From an uncultured Flavobacteriales bacterium (GTDB lineage Bacteria; Bacteroidota; Bacteroidia; Flavobacteriales_D; Sanyastnellaceae): DNA of 14,371 bases. The stretch spans positions 1 through 14,371 of the forward strand of contig CALKUW010000182.1 in the NCBI GenBank assembly GCA_937996585.1, written 5' to 3'. The position numbers and the translations under genes were made by a program. The notes under the pieces are model-generated. The model worked only from the letters and a program-made list of their open reading frames with translations, was not told where the DNA came from and ran no database searches. This document shows, one piece after another, positions 6,657-13,592 of the stretch (the first letter of the stretch is position 1; every line of letters starts with the position of its first letter).

Positions 6657-7859
6657 ATGGAAGAGAGAGCTGCAGTACGCAGTTGCCGTAGGGTTCGCGT
6701 CTGTTTTGTTGGGCAAGACAGCTGGGTAAGGCAACTCACCGCGGCGGTGTCCCGTCACGGTCGGTGGCTGCTCCCTTCCTATGTAGGAGTGGCTCACGGA
6801 CCGTTTGTGAGAGGGGTGTTGGAATTTCGCAATGCCGACATTATCGTGAGAGTGGGGCTGAGGCCAGGAGCACGAACCGTGAGAGGTAAAGCATTCGATG
6901 CGCTGTGGACGCTGGCCCGCCTCCTGAATCTCCGCTCTCCGGTGGCGTGTTATTGGATTGGAACCGATGTCCTACGCGCCGTTGAGGATGTGGCCGGCGG
7001 CTGGGCGTCACCATTTTGGAGATCAAGTGCGAGGTGGCGGCACATTGCTGCTGCCCCTTGGCTCGCTGAAGAACTAAAGGAACATCTAGGAATAGCTTCC
7101 AGAACAGTGCTCTTTCCAGTTCCGCTACCGCATGTAGATCCGTTGCCGCCGTTGCCGGCGACCTTCAGCGTGCTATCCTACATCCCCGATAACCGTCACG
7201 CTTTCTACGGGGGAGAAATGGTGTACGCGGCTGCTAGAGAGCTGCCCACAGTGATCTTCTCTGTGGTGGGAGGTGTAGGCAATTGGGTGGACCGTCCACT
7301 ACCCAACCTGCGGTTCCACGGCTGGTGCAAGGATATGCTGGCTATGTACAGGTCGAGTTCGGTCGTTGTGCGCCTTGTGCGACACGATGCTGTTGGGGGG
7401 ACCCTGAGGGAAGGACTGGCTCTTGGCAGATATGTCGTCTATACTTATGAGGTCCCGCATACCCACCACGTCGAATTTGGTGATGCTGATGCGCTCATTC
7501 GCGTGCTGGCGGAGTACGAACAGCTCCATCGACGTGGTGAGCTAAGGCTGAACAAGGCGGGAGCGGAGTTCGCTTTGCGTGAATGGAACGAACCCCGGCT
7601 GGTCAGCCTGCTGGAGACAGAGCTGCTTGCTATGATGGCGGAGACTGACGAGAACTGTCTCGGGAAAGAACAACGTGGCCAGCCTGGTGGCTTTCCAGTT
7701 GATGCCTGGGTAACACCGACTGATATCTCGGAGCAGGCGGACCGATCGTCCAGTGGAGCTCGGAGCACGCAGATGTTCCAGAGTTGGTCCGGCGTTCAGA
7801 GGCGGAACAAACTCTCACTGGCTTTCCGCTGCTCCACAACTGGTTGGTGTTTCTCCTGA
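6657..7859 (+). CDS. GT-B fold glycosyltransferase with an unusual C-terminal tail
   Basis: The 400-residue product starts with VRVCFVGQDSWVRQL, a typical first strand and loop. Middle marks are YWIGTDVLR (near 103) and a second Rossmann half from about residue 170 (FSVLSYIPDNRH). RLVRHDAVGGTLREGLALGR and VYTYEVPHTHH follow (about 236-270), a form seen in GT-B enzymes where an EALA-like helix contacts the donor. The fold seems complete near residue 328 (LLETELLAMMAE). The last 65-70 residues look like random translated sequence and have no visible partner. A GAGG lies before the ATG. The stop overlaps the next ATG as TGATG. The role is addition of one sugar to the lipid-linked unit in the cytoplasm; donor and acceptor are unknown. 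Confidence 0.8.
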   Translation: MEERAAVRSCRRVRVCFVGQDSWVRQLTAAVSRHGRWLLPSYVGVAHGPFVRGVLEFRNADIIVRVGLRPGARTVRGKAFDALWTLARLLNLRSPVACYWIGTDVLRAVEDVAGGWASPFWRSSARWRHIAAAPWLAEELKEHLGIASRTVLFPVPLPHVDPLPPLPATFSVLSYIPDNRHAFYGGEMVYAAARELPTVIFSVVGGVGNWVDRPLPNLRFHGWCKDMLAMYRSSSVVVRLVRHDAVGGTLREGLALGRYVVYTYEVPHTHHVEFGDADALIRVLAEYEQLHRRGELRLNKAGAEFALREWNEPRLVSLLETELLAMMAETDENCLGKEQRGQPGGFPVDAWVTPTDISEQADRSSSGARSTQMFQSWSGVQRRNKLSLAFRCSTTGWCFS

Positions 7860-8965
7860 TGTTGCTGCATTACCTTTGTCTAGAGTCCACTCGTGAGGGC
7901 CAAGCCGCCTACACGCATGTCAACGAGATTGCCAGAGGACTGATTCGTAAAGGGTGGAGGGTGCGGTGTTTCGCGCCGTACTACGGCGATACGGCCACCA
8001 CACCCGGGGTCCTAAGACGCGCGATCGAGTACGTGCGCGTTCAATGGAGACTGTGTTCGGCAGGCGAACATCCTGATGCTATCTATGTCCGCTTCCACTT
8101 CGCTGCCTTGCCCGCCGTGTTGTGGGCCAAGCGTGCCCGAATACCCGTCATTCAAGAGGTCAACGGTCCATACGATGACCTGTTCCTGGCATGGCCGTGG
8201 ACGCGCCCGTGCGCACGGTTGTTCCGTTGGCTGATGCGGATACAGCTTCGGTGGGCTGATGCCATCATTACGGTTACCCCCGAACTGGCCGAGTGGGCCC
8301 ACCGGGAAGCGCAACATTCGTATGTGCACGTTGTTCCCAACGGAGCGAACATCAAGCACTTCCATCCGGGCGCAGAGGCCGACGTAGCCGGGTTACCAGG
8401 AGCGTACGTTGTGTTCTTTGGAGCTCTTGCTCCTTGGCAGGGGATCGAGATCTTACTGAAAGCAGTGCAAGAGCCAGCGTGGCCAGAAGGGGTCAGTCTG
8501 GTAGTGGCTGGAGACGGGGTTGCGCGGGGCAAGGTGGAGCACGCGACGCGTACGGGGCGGGTTGTCTACCTAGGGTCAGTTCCGTATCGGAGGATGCCAG
8601 GGATTGTAGCTCAGGCCTTCGCAAGCGTAAGTCCTCAGACCACTTCTGGAAGGCGTCCTGCGGTGGGGCTATCTCCTTTGAAGGTCTTTGAATCCTTGGC
8701 GAGTGGAATACCTGTTGTGGTCACTGACATCCCCGGGCAGGCTGACCTGGTACGGGATGGAGGCTGCGGGTTGGTGGTGCCCCCCAACAACCCCAGATCG
8801 TTAGCGGAGGCAGTCGCTTACCTATATCTTCATCCCGAGGAGCGTATGGCTATGGGTAGGAGAGGGCGTGAGCTTGCGGAGCGGGCGCATTCCTGGGATG
8901 AGCGGGCGGATGAAATCGCACGCATCGTGAAGGAGCTTCTTGCCACCAAGGGGAGGCATGCTTAG
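7859..8965 (+). CDS. Family 4 glycosyltransferase (GT-B)
   Basis: From the ATG at 7859 the product has 368 residues. An upstream start at 7784 would add 25 residues with no family likeness, while MLLHYLCLESTREGQAAYTH is a normal GT4 beginning and overlaps the previous stop (TGATG). The acceptor half ends with WADAIITVTPELAEW and VVPNGANIKHF (about 138-170). The donor half shows YVVFFGALAPWQGIEILLKA, LVVAGDGV, and the nucleotide-sugar contact segment LSPLKVFESLASGIPVVVTD, followed by GLVVPPNNP and WDERADEI at the end. The enzyme is cytoplasmic or membrane-associated and uses a nucleotide sugar. Its stop overlaps the polymerase start by a few bases. GC content is lower than in the flanking blocks. 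Donor and acceptor cannot be told from sequence alone. Confidence 0.88.
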   Translation: MLLHYLCLESTREGQAAYTHVNEIARGLIRKGWRVRCFAPYYGDTATTPGVLRRAIEYVRVQWRLCSAGEHPDAIYVRFHFAALPAVLWAKRARIPVIQEVNGPYDDLFLAWPWTRPCARLFRWLMRIQLRWADAIITVTPELAEWAHREAQHSYVHVVPNGANIKHFHPGAEADVAGLPGAYVVFFGALAPWQGIEILLKAVQEPAWPEGVSLVVAGDGVARGKVEHATRTGRVVYLGSVPYRRMPGIVAQAFASVSPQTTSGRRPAVGLSPLKVFESLASGIPVVVTDIPGQADLVRDGGCGLVVPPNNPRSLAEAVAYLYLHPEERMAMGRRGRELAERAHSWDERADEIARIVKELLATKGRHA

Positions 8966-10274
8966 GGCTAGGGCCGTGCTGTGGGGGCTGGCAGCCTACG
9001 CTCTGCTTGCCGAGCGGCTAGTTGTGCCCTTGGACACGGGTGGCCGCGGCCTGCTGCCTGTGTTGATGGTTGTTACTCCGGTTGTCATCCTTGGCGTTGT
9101 GCCCCTTAGCCATCGGGGTTTTCGGTTCCTGCGGAACGGTGACTTCTGGTTGTACTGGGGGCTGTACATCTTGCTGAGCTGTGTGCTTCCGATACTGGGT
9201 GTCCTCATCTATGGATACCCGTTGCGATCCCTCTTCGGTGCTCTTGCTGGTGGACTCCCGCTCGTGTTCATATCGGTTGGGCATTGGATAGCCGCTGGTC
9301 CGCCCGAAAGAGCTGCACTGTTCAGGAGGCTTCTAGCGTTTCTCGTCGTTGTGCAGGTGCTCTTCGCGGCTGGGCAGTATCTGTATGTACATTGTCATGC
9401 GGAGGGGTGGGCACTGGCCCCTCTGTCCAAATGGGATAGGTCAATACAAGCTCTTTATGGGGAAGCATATGTGATTCAAGGGCGCAGCATAGGCACCTAT
9501 GTGAACCCCAACGTACTTGGTATTTGGGCTGTTATGGGGTTCTGGGCGGCGGCCTTACTTCTCAGAGGGACGCAAGGGACTTGCTGTGCGATACTGTCAT
9601 TACTGACACTGGTGCTCAGTCAGTCTCGAGGGGCAATGGGGACCATGGCTGTGACTATCAGCGCCTTTGCGTTCACGAGGATAGCGAACACGCTCGTGGG
9701 TAACATGAAGGTGAGGGTGGGGACAGTGTCGAAGGTGTTGGCTATTATGGTAGCCTTAGTCTTGTCGATGCCAACAATGAGCGGAATCGTTCCCGGTGCA
9801 GATCGGATCGCCAGCGCCGTGCGGTCCGTTTTCACGGGGCCAGGGGTGGATGTGAACTTGGGTGCGCGTGTTCTGGTGTGGGGGGAAGCGTTGGCGCTTC
9901 ACAGAGCGATGCCTTGGGGAACGTTCGGCCCGCCTGAACTTGTCTTCGGAAAGTCTATTGACAGCGAATGGGTCCGATTGTTGCTCCAGGGCGGTGTACC
10001 GCTCATCTGTGCCTTCGTGCTGAGTTTGATGGGTGGGCTGCGTCACGTGACGTACAGAAAGGCAGAGAACAGCTTCCTGGCCATGGCTTCGATGGGGCTA
10101 GCCGTGCTCTCCGTCACCTCCACTCCCATGGGATCTCCACCAATAGCGCTGTACTGGGTCGGTGTGGGTTGGTGCTTGGCTGGTCGCCGACAAGGATCGG
10201 GGCGCGCTCTTCAGGCCGAACCATCGGGACAGCTGGGGGGCGCGTGTCCTGCTTTGGGACGAAAGCGAGGGTGA
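8958..10274 (+). CDS. O-antigen polymerase/ligase-like integral membrane protein (Wzy/WaaL type)
   Basis: This protein of 438 residues has about 10-12 predicted membrane segments and a longer hydrophilic loop between them (about residues 150-180, SKWDRSIQALYGEAYV to SIGTYVNPNVLG). The pattern N-P-N-x-x-G followed by a helix and LSQSRGAMGTM is common in Wzy and O-antigen ligase proteins, where the Arg takes part in catalysis. Such proteins join undecaprenyl-PP-linked units on the periplasmic side. A start at TTG 8940 would add six residues and has AAGGAG four bases upstream. ATG 8958 lies directly after GGGAGG and overlaps the previous gene by eight bases; the choice is open. A soluble tail of about 30 residues follows the last helix. 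I cannot separate polymerase from ligase by sequence; the neighbouring flippase favours polymerase. Confidence 0.78.
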   Translation: MLRARAVLWGLAAYALLAERLVVPLDTGGRGLLPVLMVVTPVVILGVVPLSHRGFRFLRNGDFWLYWGLYILLSCVLPILGVLIYGYPLRSLFGALAGGLPLVFISVGHWIAAGPPERAALFRRLLAFLVVVQVLFAAGQYLYVHCHAEGWALAPLSKWDRSIQALYGEAYVIQGRSIGTYVNPNVLGIWAVMGFWAAALLLRGTQGTCCAILSLLTLVLSQSRGAMGTMAVTISAFAFTRIANTLVGNMKVRVGTVSKVLAIMVALVLSMPTMSGIVPGADRIASAVRSVFTGPGVDVNLGARVLVWGEALALHRAMPWGTFGPPELVFGKSIDSEWVRLLLQGGVPLICAFVLSLMGGLRHVTYRKAENSFLAMASMGLAVLSVTSTPMGSPPIALYWVGVGWCLAGRRQGSGRALQAEPSGQLGGACPALGRKRG

Positions 10275-11076
10275 GGAGAGCCACTGGAGCAGGAGGTGCG
10301 AACCAGCGTTCAACTTCGAGTTGGTCGTGGAGGTGCCAAGGGCCGAGAGGCCCGGGACACAGACTGGGGTGCCATGGCCGTAGCTGTCTGTCGGCTGGCA
10401 GGCAGCCAGGGAGCGGGTTGACCAGGACGAGGGATTTCCTCCAGCAGGGTCCGGAGATGTCCAAGGGCAAGAACGGGTTCGGGGTCTATGAGAAGCAGCT
10501 TGCAGATCTGAAGTGTGTCGTGGGACAGGAGGATGCGGAGGAGACTGGGCTCCTGGCAGATCCCGTGGCGGGGCACCTCCCAGAGGAGTACGGGCACAAC
10601 AGGTACCCGCAGGCCATGATGCTGATTCAGTCCACTGGGCACTACCGCCGGCGTCGTGGGCAGGGCCTGAGGGGGACCGGGAGACCGAACCCCGCGGACT
10701 GGCGGTGGTGGGGAACCACCTGGCGTAAGGGTAATCGCGGATTGGGGTCGTGAGATATTGGTAAATATAGGTGGATGCGAAGGCTGCTCAGTACGTGGGA
10801 TCTTGCTCTCGGCGGGAGGGTGGCCCGCCCCAAGCCCAGCGGGGGGTAGGGGAAGGTCGATGTTTTCTCGGGGACCTGGTTCCGTGTCCTTGGGGAGGCG
10901 AGCGCTGCCACAACGTTTCCCAGGCCTTCAACCGTCATGCGTGTACCCCCTTTGTGTGACTTCCGGCGGAGCAGATCTCTCGCGTCTGCCCCCATTTCAA
11001 GGGTACCTGAGGCGCGTTCACTAAGGCGGCTTATGGAAGTGCATCTGGAATTCTGTTTTGACAGCCCTTGCGTTGA
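10275..11076 (+). other. Gap with no recognised intact gene (probable decay region)
   Basis: About 800 bases follow the polymerase gene without a gene I can name. The only open stretch of note is a short ORF at 10457-10753, listed separately. Two small hairpins are visible, GGGCC-GAGA-GGCCC at 10340-10353 and GGCGGG-N7-CCCGCC at 10811-10829, neither followed by a T run. An AT-richer patch lies at 10751-10770. A perfect TTGACA at 11058-11063 lacks a good -10 box at normal spacing. The size, the remnants on its right edge and the loss of genes elsewhere in the locus suggest worn-down coding sequence. Confidence 0.5.
10457..10753 (+). CDS. Short unrecognised ORF, possibly a gene fragment
   Basis: From ATG 10457 the frame gives 98 residues. 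The first half looks protein-like (GFGVYEKQLADLK near residues 8-20, then LLADPVAGHLPEEYGHNRYP near 33-52). The second half is rich in Arg, Gly and Trp, as in translated non-coding GC-rich DNA. GGAG sits directly against the ATG, too close for a normal ribosome site, and the frame is open a long way upstream. I do not recognise a family. It may be a fragment of an older gene whose 3' part has lost its frame, or chance. No function is proposed. Confidence 0.25.
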   Translation: MSKGKNGFGVYEKQLADLKCVVGQEDAEETGLLADPVAGHLPEEYGHNRYPQAMMLIQSTGHYRRRRGQGLRGTGRPNPADWRWWGTTWRKGNRGLGS

Positions 11077-11229
11077 TTGGTTGGCTCCGGTGGAAGGGAA
11101 AGGGTAACGCCGCGGACAGAGCCGACTAGAATGGTGGGCGAGGCGAACTTCAGTCTGGATTGGGTGGTGGACCAATGGGAGTTGCTCTACTGCGGGCTCC
11201 TGAGTCGAAAGGGGGCAAGGGTTGAGTAG
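11077..11229 (+). pseudogene. Probable C-terminal tail of a lost GT4 glycosyltransferase
   Basis: The frame between a TGA at 11074-11076 and the TAG at 11227-11229 ends with ANFSLDWVVDQWELLYCGLL and a basic tail. This resembles the closing helix of GT4 enzymes (family form: FSLERMVDxYExLYRxLL). An ATG at 11131 would give only 32 residues. The frame overlaps the TTG start of the next gene by eight bases, an arrangement typical of consecutive GT genes in such loci. No donor-binding domain is found upstream, so I read it as the end of a deleted gene. The match is short and rests on memory of the family, so chance is possible. Confidence 0.45.
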
Positions 11230-12346
11230 GGTTTCGATGATCTCCAACCAGGCGGGTTCTCTTGTCAACTTCCGGGGCCCGCTCATCCAGGCCATGGTGG
11301 CTTGTGGCCACGAGGTCCTGGCCCTCGCACCCGACTATGACCCGCGGACCCGGTTGGCGGTGAAGGCGCTCGGGGCCGAACCGGTGGATTACCACCTTTC
11401 ACGGACCGGACTGAATCCTTTCCGGGATGCGCGGGACTTCGTCTTTCTGGTGCGCCTACTGCGCCGGCTCAGTCCGGACGTGACGTTCGCTTACTCCATC
11501 AAGCCGGTCATCTACGGGACGCTCGCCGGCTGGCTTGCTCATGTGCCCAAGAGGCTGGCGATGATCGAAGGCCTGGGGTACGCCTTTACAGACCCCGGCG
11601 TGAAGCAGAGTTGTGGCCGCAAAGTTCTGCGAAGCGTGGTACGCCTCCTGTACAGGCTTTCCTTGTCCAAGGCTACCCGTGTGTTCTTCTTGAACCCCGA
11701 TGATCTCGGCGAGTTCGTATCGAGTGGGCTGGTCAGAGCCAGGAAATCTTTCCTGCTTGGTCCAATCGGTCTTGATCTGCGAGAGTTCACGCCTGCCCCG
11801 CCCGTCAAGGAGCCGTTGACCTTCCTCTTTGTTGGGCGTCTCCTCAGGGAGAAGGGCGTCGCTGAGTTCGCTGAGGCGGCTCGGCGGGTGAAAGGCCGGC
11901 ATCCATTGACTCGCTTCATCCTGCTCGGGGGGTTGGACACAAACCCAGGTGCTATTCCGAGGAGTGTAGTTGAGGCTTGGGTGAAAGAGGGACTGCTGGA
12001 GTGGCCAGGGCAGGTTCCAGATGTACGACCGTGGCTTGCACAAACAAGCGTTTTTGTCCTCCCGTCCTATCGGGAAGGTCTCCCCCGGAGCACGCAGGAG
12101 GCGATGGCCATGGCCCGGCCGGTGATTACCACTGATGCCCCAGGCTGCCGAGAAACGGTCATCCCGGGCGTGAACGGCTTCCTCGTCCCAGTTCGAGACG
12201 TGGACGCCTTGGTGGGGGCTATGGAGCAGTTCATCCGCCACCCTGAGCTGGTGGAGACGATGGGCCGAGAGAGCCGACGACTTGCAAAAGAACGTTTTGA
12301 CGTCCACAAGATCAACACCATCCTCCTCCGCGAGATGGGGTTGTAG
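11222..12346 (+). CDS. Family 4 glycosyltransferase, PglA-like group
   Basis: The 374-residue product begins at a TTG. The reading RVSMISNQAGSLVNFRGPL is a normal start for this GT4 group, and ATG 11237 would cut into the first strand. Further marks are FAYSIKPVIYGTLAGW (acceptor half), LGPIGLDLREF, FLFVGRLLREKGVAEF, and an intact E-x7-E motif (Glu285 and Glu293 in REGLPRSTQEAMAMARPVI). Family relatives include PglA of Campylobacter, which adds GalNAc to undecaprenyl-PP-bacillosamine. That role fits the PglC-, PglD- and PglE-like genes downstream, so it may add the second sugar, but this is inference. The gene is higher in GC than the 5276-10274 block and is separated from its neighbours by long gaps on both sides, so it may have its own promoter. 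Confidence 0.87.
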   Translation: MSRVSMISNQAGSLVNFRGPLIQAMVACGHEVLALAPDYDPRTRLAVKALGAEPVDYHLSRTGLNPFRDARDFVFLVRLLRRLSPDVTFAYSIKPVIYGTLAGWLAHVPKRLAMIEGLGYAFTDPGVKQSCGRKVLRSVVRLLYRLSLSKATRVFFLNPDDLGEFVSSGLVRARKSFLLGPIGLDLREFTPAPPVKEPLTFLFVGRLLREKGVAEFAEAARRVKGRHPLTRFILLGGLDTNPGAIPRSVVEAWVKEGLLEWPGQVPDVRPWLAQTSVFVLPSYREGLPRSTQEAMAMARPVITTDAPGCRETVIPGVNGFLVPVRDVDALVGAMEQFIRHPELVETMGRESRRLAKERFDVHKINTILLREMGL

Positions 12347-12956
12347 AGCAGGCCAATCAGACGATCTCGGCTGGTTCGGGGGACGATGGGGCCACACGGG
12401 CAACTCCAGTGATGTCCAGGAGCACCACGACATCCGGAAGCTCGCGGAGCGGTTGGAACGCGTCCTAAGGGACGTAGTCCGTAGTCGGGCGCCTGGGGTG
12501 CGTGGTCCGTAGGGCTTGGTGCGTGCGGAGTCCGTGGTCCGGAGTCGAGAGGCCGCGGTCTGGAGTCCAAAGGCAGGAGCCCCTTTCCAAGTCGCTTCAG
12601 CTTGCTTTGTAATCCGTTGCGTAGACGAAGTGGTGGTCTTCTCCTCGTTCAGTAGCCGTGTGAACCGGGCTGACAGAGGGGAGGAATTGACCGTGTTGTA
12701 GGGAGGGTGGCTGCCCAGGCAGGGGCAGGAACGGAGAGGGTCGCGGCCGATCGGTGGTGGCACGTGGGGAACTCCCCCCTTCCCGGAACCGAAACGGTCG
12801 TCGAGGACAAGCCCCGCCGCTAGAACGGAAGTGAAGGGCGCGTGGCGCCGCGGCTTGTCTGCGGAGGTCATTCCGAGCTGCCCCACCGGTGACATGGGGT
12901 CCAACGCCCTACGCCCGTTTCCGGGGCTTGCCGGCCTATCCGATGGGCGCGGGGTG
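12347..12956. other. Long intergenic region between the GT and pglC-like genes
   Basis: About 610 bases without a supported gene. The first part (12400-12470) can be read as DVQEHHDIRKLAERLERVL, which looks like the helical end of some protein but has no start or partner. The middle part is the heptamer tract at 12474-12575, listed separately. The rest is GC-rich, with no convincing ORF on either strand and no clear terminator. The last bases hold a possible -10 box just before the next gene. Confidence 0.55.
12474..12575 (-). repeat. Degenerate heptamer tract, opposite orientation
   Basis: On the + strand the unit is GTRGTCC, the reverse complement of the GGACYAC unit found in and after wbpE. 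GTAGTCC (12474), GTAGTCG (12481) and GTGGTCC (12502) share one 7-base phase. After a shift of four bases, GGAGTCC (12527), GTGGTCC (12534), GGAGTCG (12541) and GGAGTCC (12562) share another. The tract has no spacers and no open frame of interest. It is on the far side of the variable core from the left tracts and inverted relative to them. Confidence 0.72.
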
Positions 12957-12962
12957 TAAAAT
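12957..12962 (+). promoter_or_regulatory. Possible -10 box of a leaderless transcript for the pglC-like gene
   Basis: TAAAAT stands out in GC-rich sequence and ends six bases before the GTG start at 12969. No Shine-Dalgarno sequence lies between. Transcription from such a box would begin at or next to the start codon, giving a leaderless mRNA. No clear -35 box at 17 bases is visible. The call rests on position and composition only. Confidence 0.4.
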
Positions 12963-12968
12963 CGAATC

Positions 12969-13592
12969 GTGGCGGCGCGTGGCTGGTACCGCCGGTATGG
13001 CAAGCGGGTTGTGGACGTGGTCCTCGGGTGCCTGGTCCTCGTGGTCCTCTTCCCGCTCGCGCTCCTCGTCGCCCTCTTGGTCCGGTTTACCATGGGCTCG
13101 CCGGTCCTGTTCCGCCAGGTCCGGCCTGGCCTTCACGGGAGGCCGTTCGTGATGTACAAGTTCCGCACGATGACCGACCGGCGGGACGCGAAGGGTGCCC
13201 TTCTGCCCGACGGGGAGCGCCTAACCAGAGTCGGGCGTGTCCTCCGCAAGCTCTCCCTGGACGAGATCCCGGAGTTGTGGAACGTTCTTCGGGGGGACAT
13301 GAGCCTCGTCGGCCCGCGGCCGCTCCTCATGGAGTACCTACCCCTCTACACCCCGGAGCAGGCCCGCCGCCAAGAGGTCCGACCTGGGATGGCAGGCCCG
13401 GTCATCATGAGCGGACGGAACCTCCTTTCTTGGGAGGAGAAGTTCAAGCTTGACGTCTGGTACGTAGACCACGTGAGCGTAAGAACTGACCTGGTAATCC
13501 TCGTGCGAACCTTCATCAGGGTCCTCGCGGGGAAAGGGGTCAGTGGCCCAGGGGAGGCCACGGTGGCCAAGTTCCAGGGGAGAGGTGGCTAG
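12969..13592 (+). CDS. pglC: Initiating phosphoglycosyltransferase (PglC-type bacterial sugar transferase)
   Basis: This 207-residue protein has the compact form of monotopic phosphoglycosyltransferases. A single N-terminal hydrophobic helix with a central Pro (VLFPLALLVALL, residues 25-36) is followed by SPVLFRQVRPGLHGRPF, MYKFRTM, the catalytic pair Asp98-Glu99 in LDEIPELWNVL, and GDMSLVGPRPL. These enzymes move a sugar phosphate from a UDP-sugar to undecaprenyl phosphate at the inner face of the membrane, which starts glycan assembly. The next genes make UDP-diacetylbacillosamine, so that sugar is the likely substrate, as with PglC of Campylobacter. The start is a GTG without a ribosome site but with TAAAAT just upstream. 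It lacks the extra membrane domain of the long WbaP-type enzymes. Family sure; substrate inferred. Confidence 0.92.
   Translation: MAARGWYRRYGKRVVDVVLGCLVLVVLFPLALLVALLVRFTMGSPVLFRQVRPGLHGRPFVMYKFRTMTDRRDAKGALLPDGERLTRVGRVLRKLSLDEIPELWNVLRGDMSLVGPRPLLMEYLPLYTPEQARRQEVRPGMAGPVIMSGRNLLSWEEKFKLDVWYVDHVSVRTDLVILVRTFIRVLAGKGVSGPGEATVAKFQGRGG

Noticed and set aside
6409..6729. A 106-codon ORF between the flippase and the first GT gene
   Set aside because: It is out of frame within the flippase gene for most of its length and has no protein-like sequence after it, despite an ATGA at 6619.
7784..7858. Upstream start for the second glycosyltransferase
   Set aside because: The extra 25 residues do not resemble a GT4 N-terminus and overlap the previous gene; ATG 7859 gives a normal first strand and a TGATG junction.
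10340..10353. Hairpin GGGCC-GAGA-GGCCC as a terminator
   Set aside because: Only a 5-bp stem and no T run; not supported as a terminator of the polymerase gene.
10811..10829. Hairpin GGCGGG-N7-CCCGCC as a terminator
   Set aside because: No T run follows on either side, the stem is short, and such stems are frequent by chance in GC-rich DNA.
11058..11063. TTGACA as a -35 box for the GT4 gene at 11222
   Set aside because: At 16-18 bases downstream there is only TTGGCT-like sequence, a poor -10 box. It also lies beside the frame of a probable GT remnant.
12867..12878. GTCATTCCGAGC as a known dispersed palindromic repeat
   Set aside because: The 12-base word resembles a common genomic repeat, but the expected continuation and the inverted partner arm are absent.
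11456..13093. Very long antisense ORF (545 codons) on the - strand
   Set aside because: It lies across an intact GT4 gene on the other strand, the repeat tract and the start of the pglC-like gene. Its protein is rich in Arg, Pro, Ser and Thr with no motif, as expected of an open antisense frame in GC-rich DNA.
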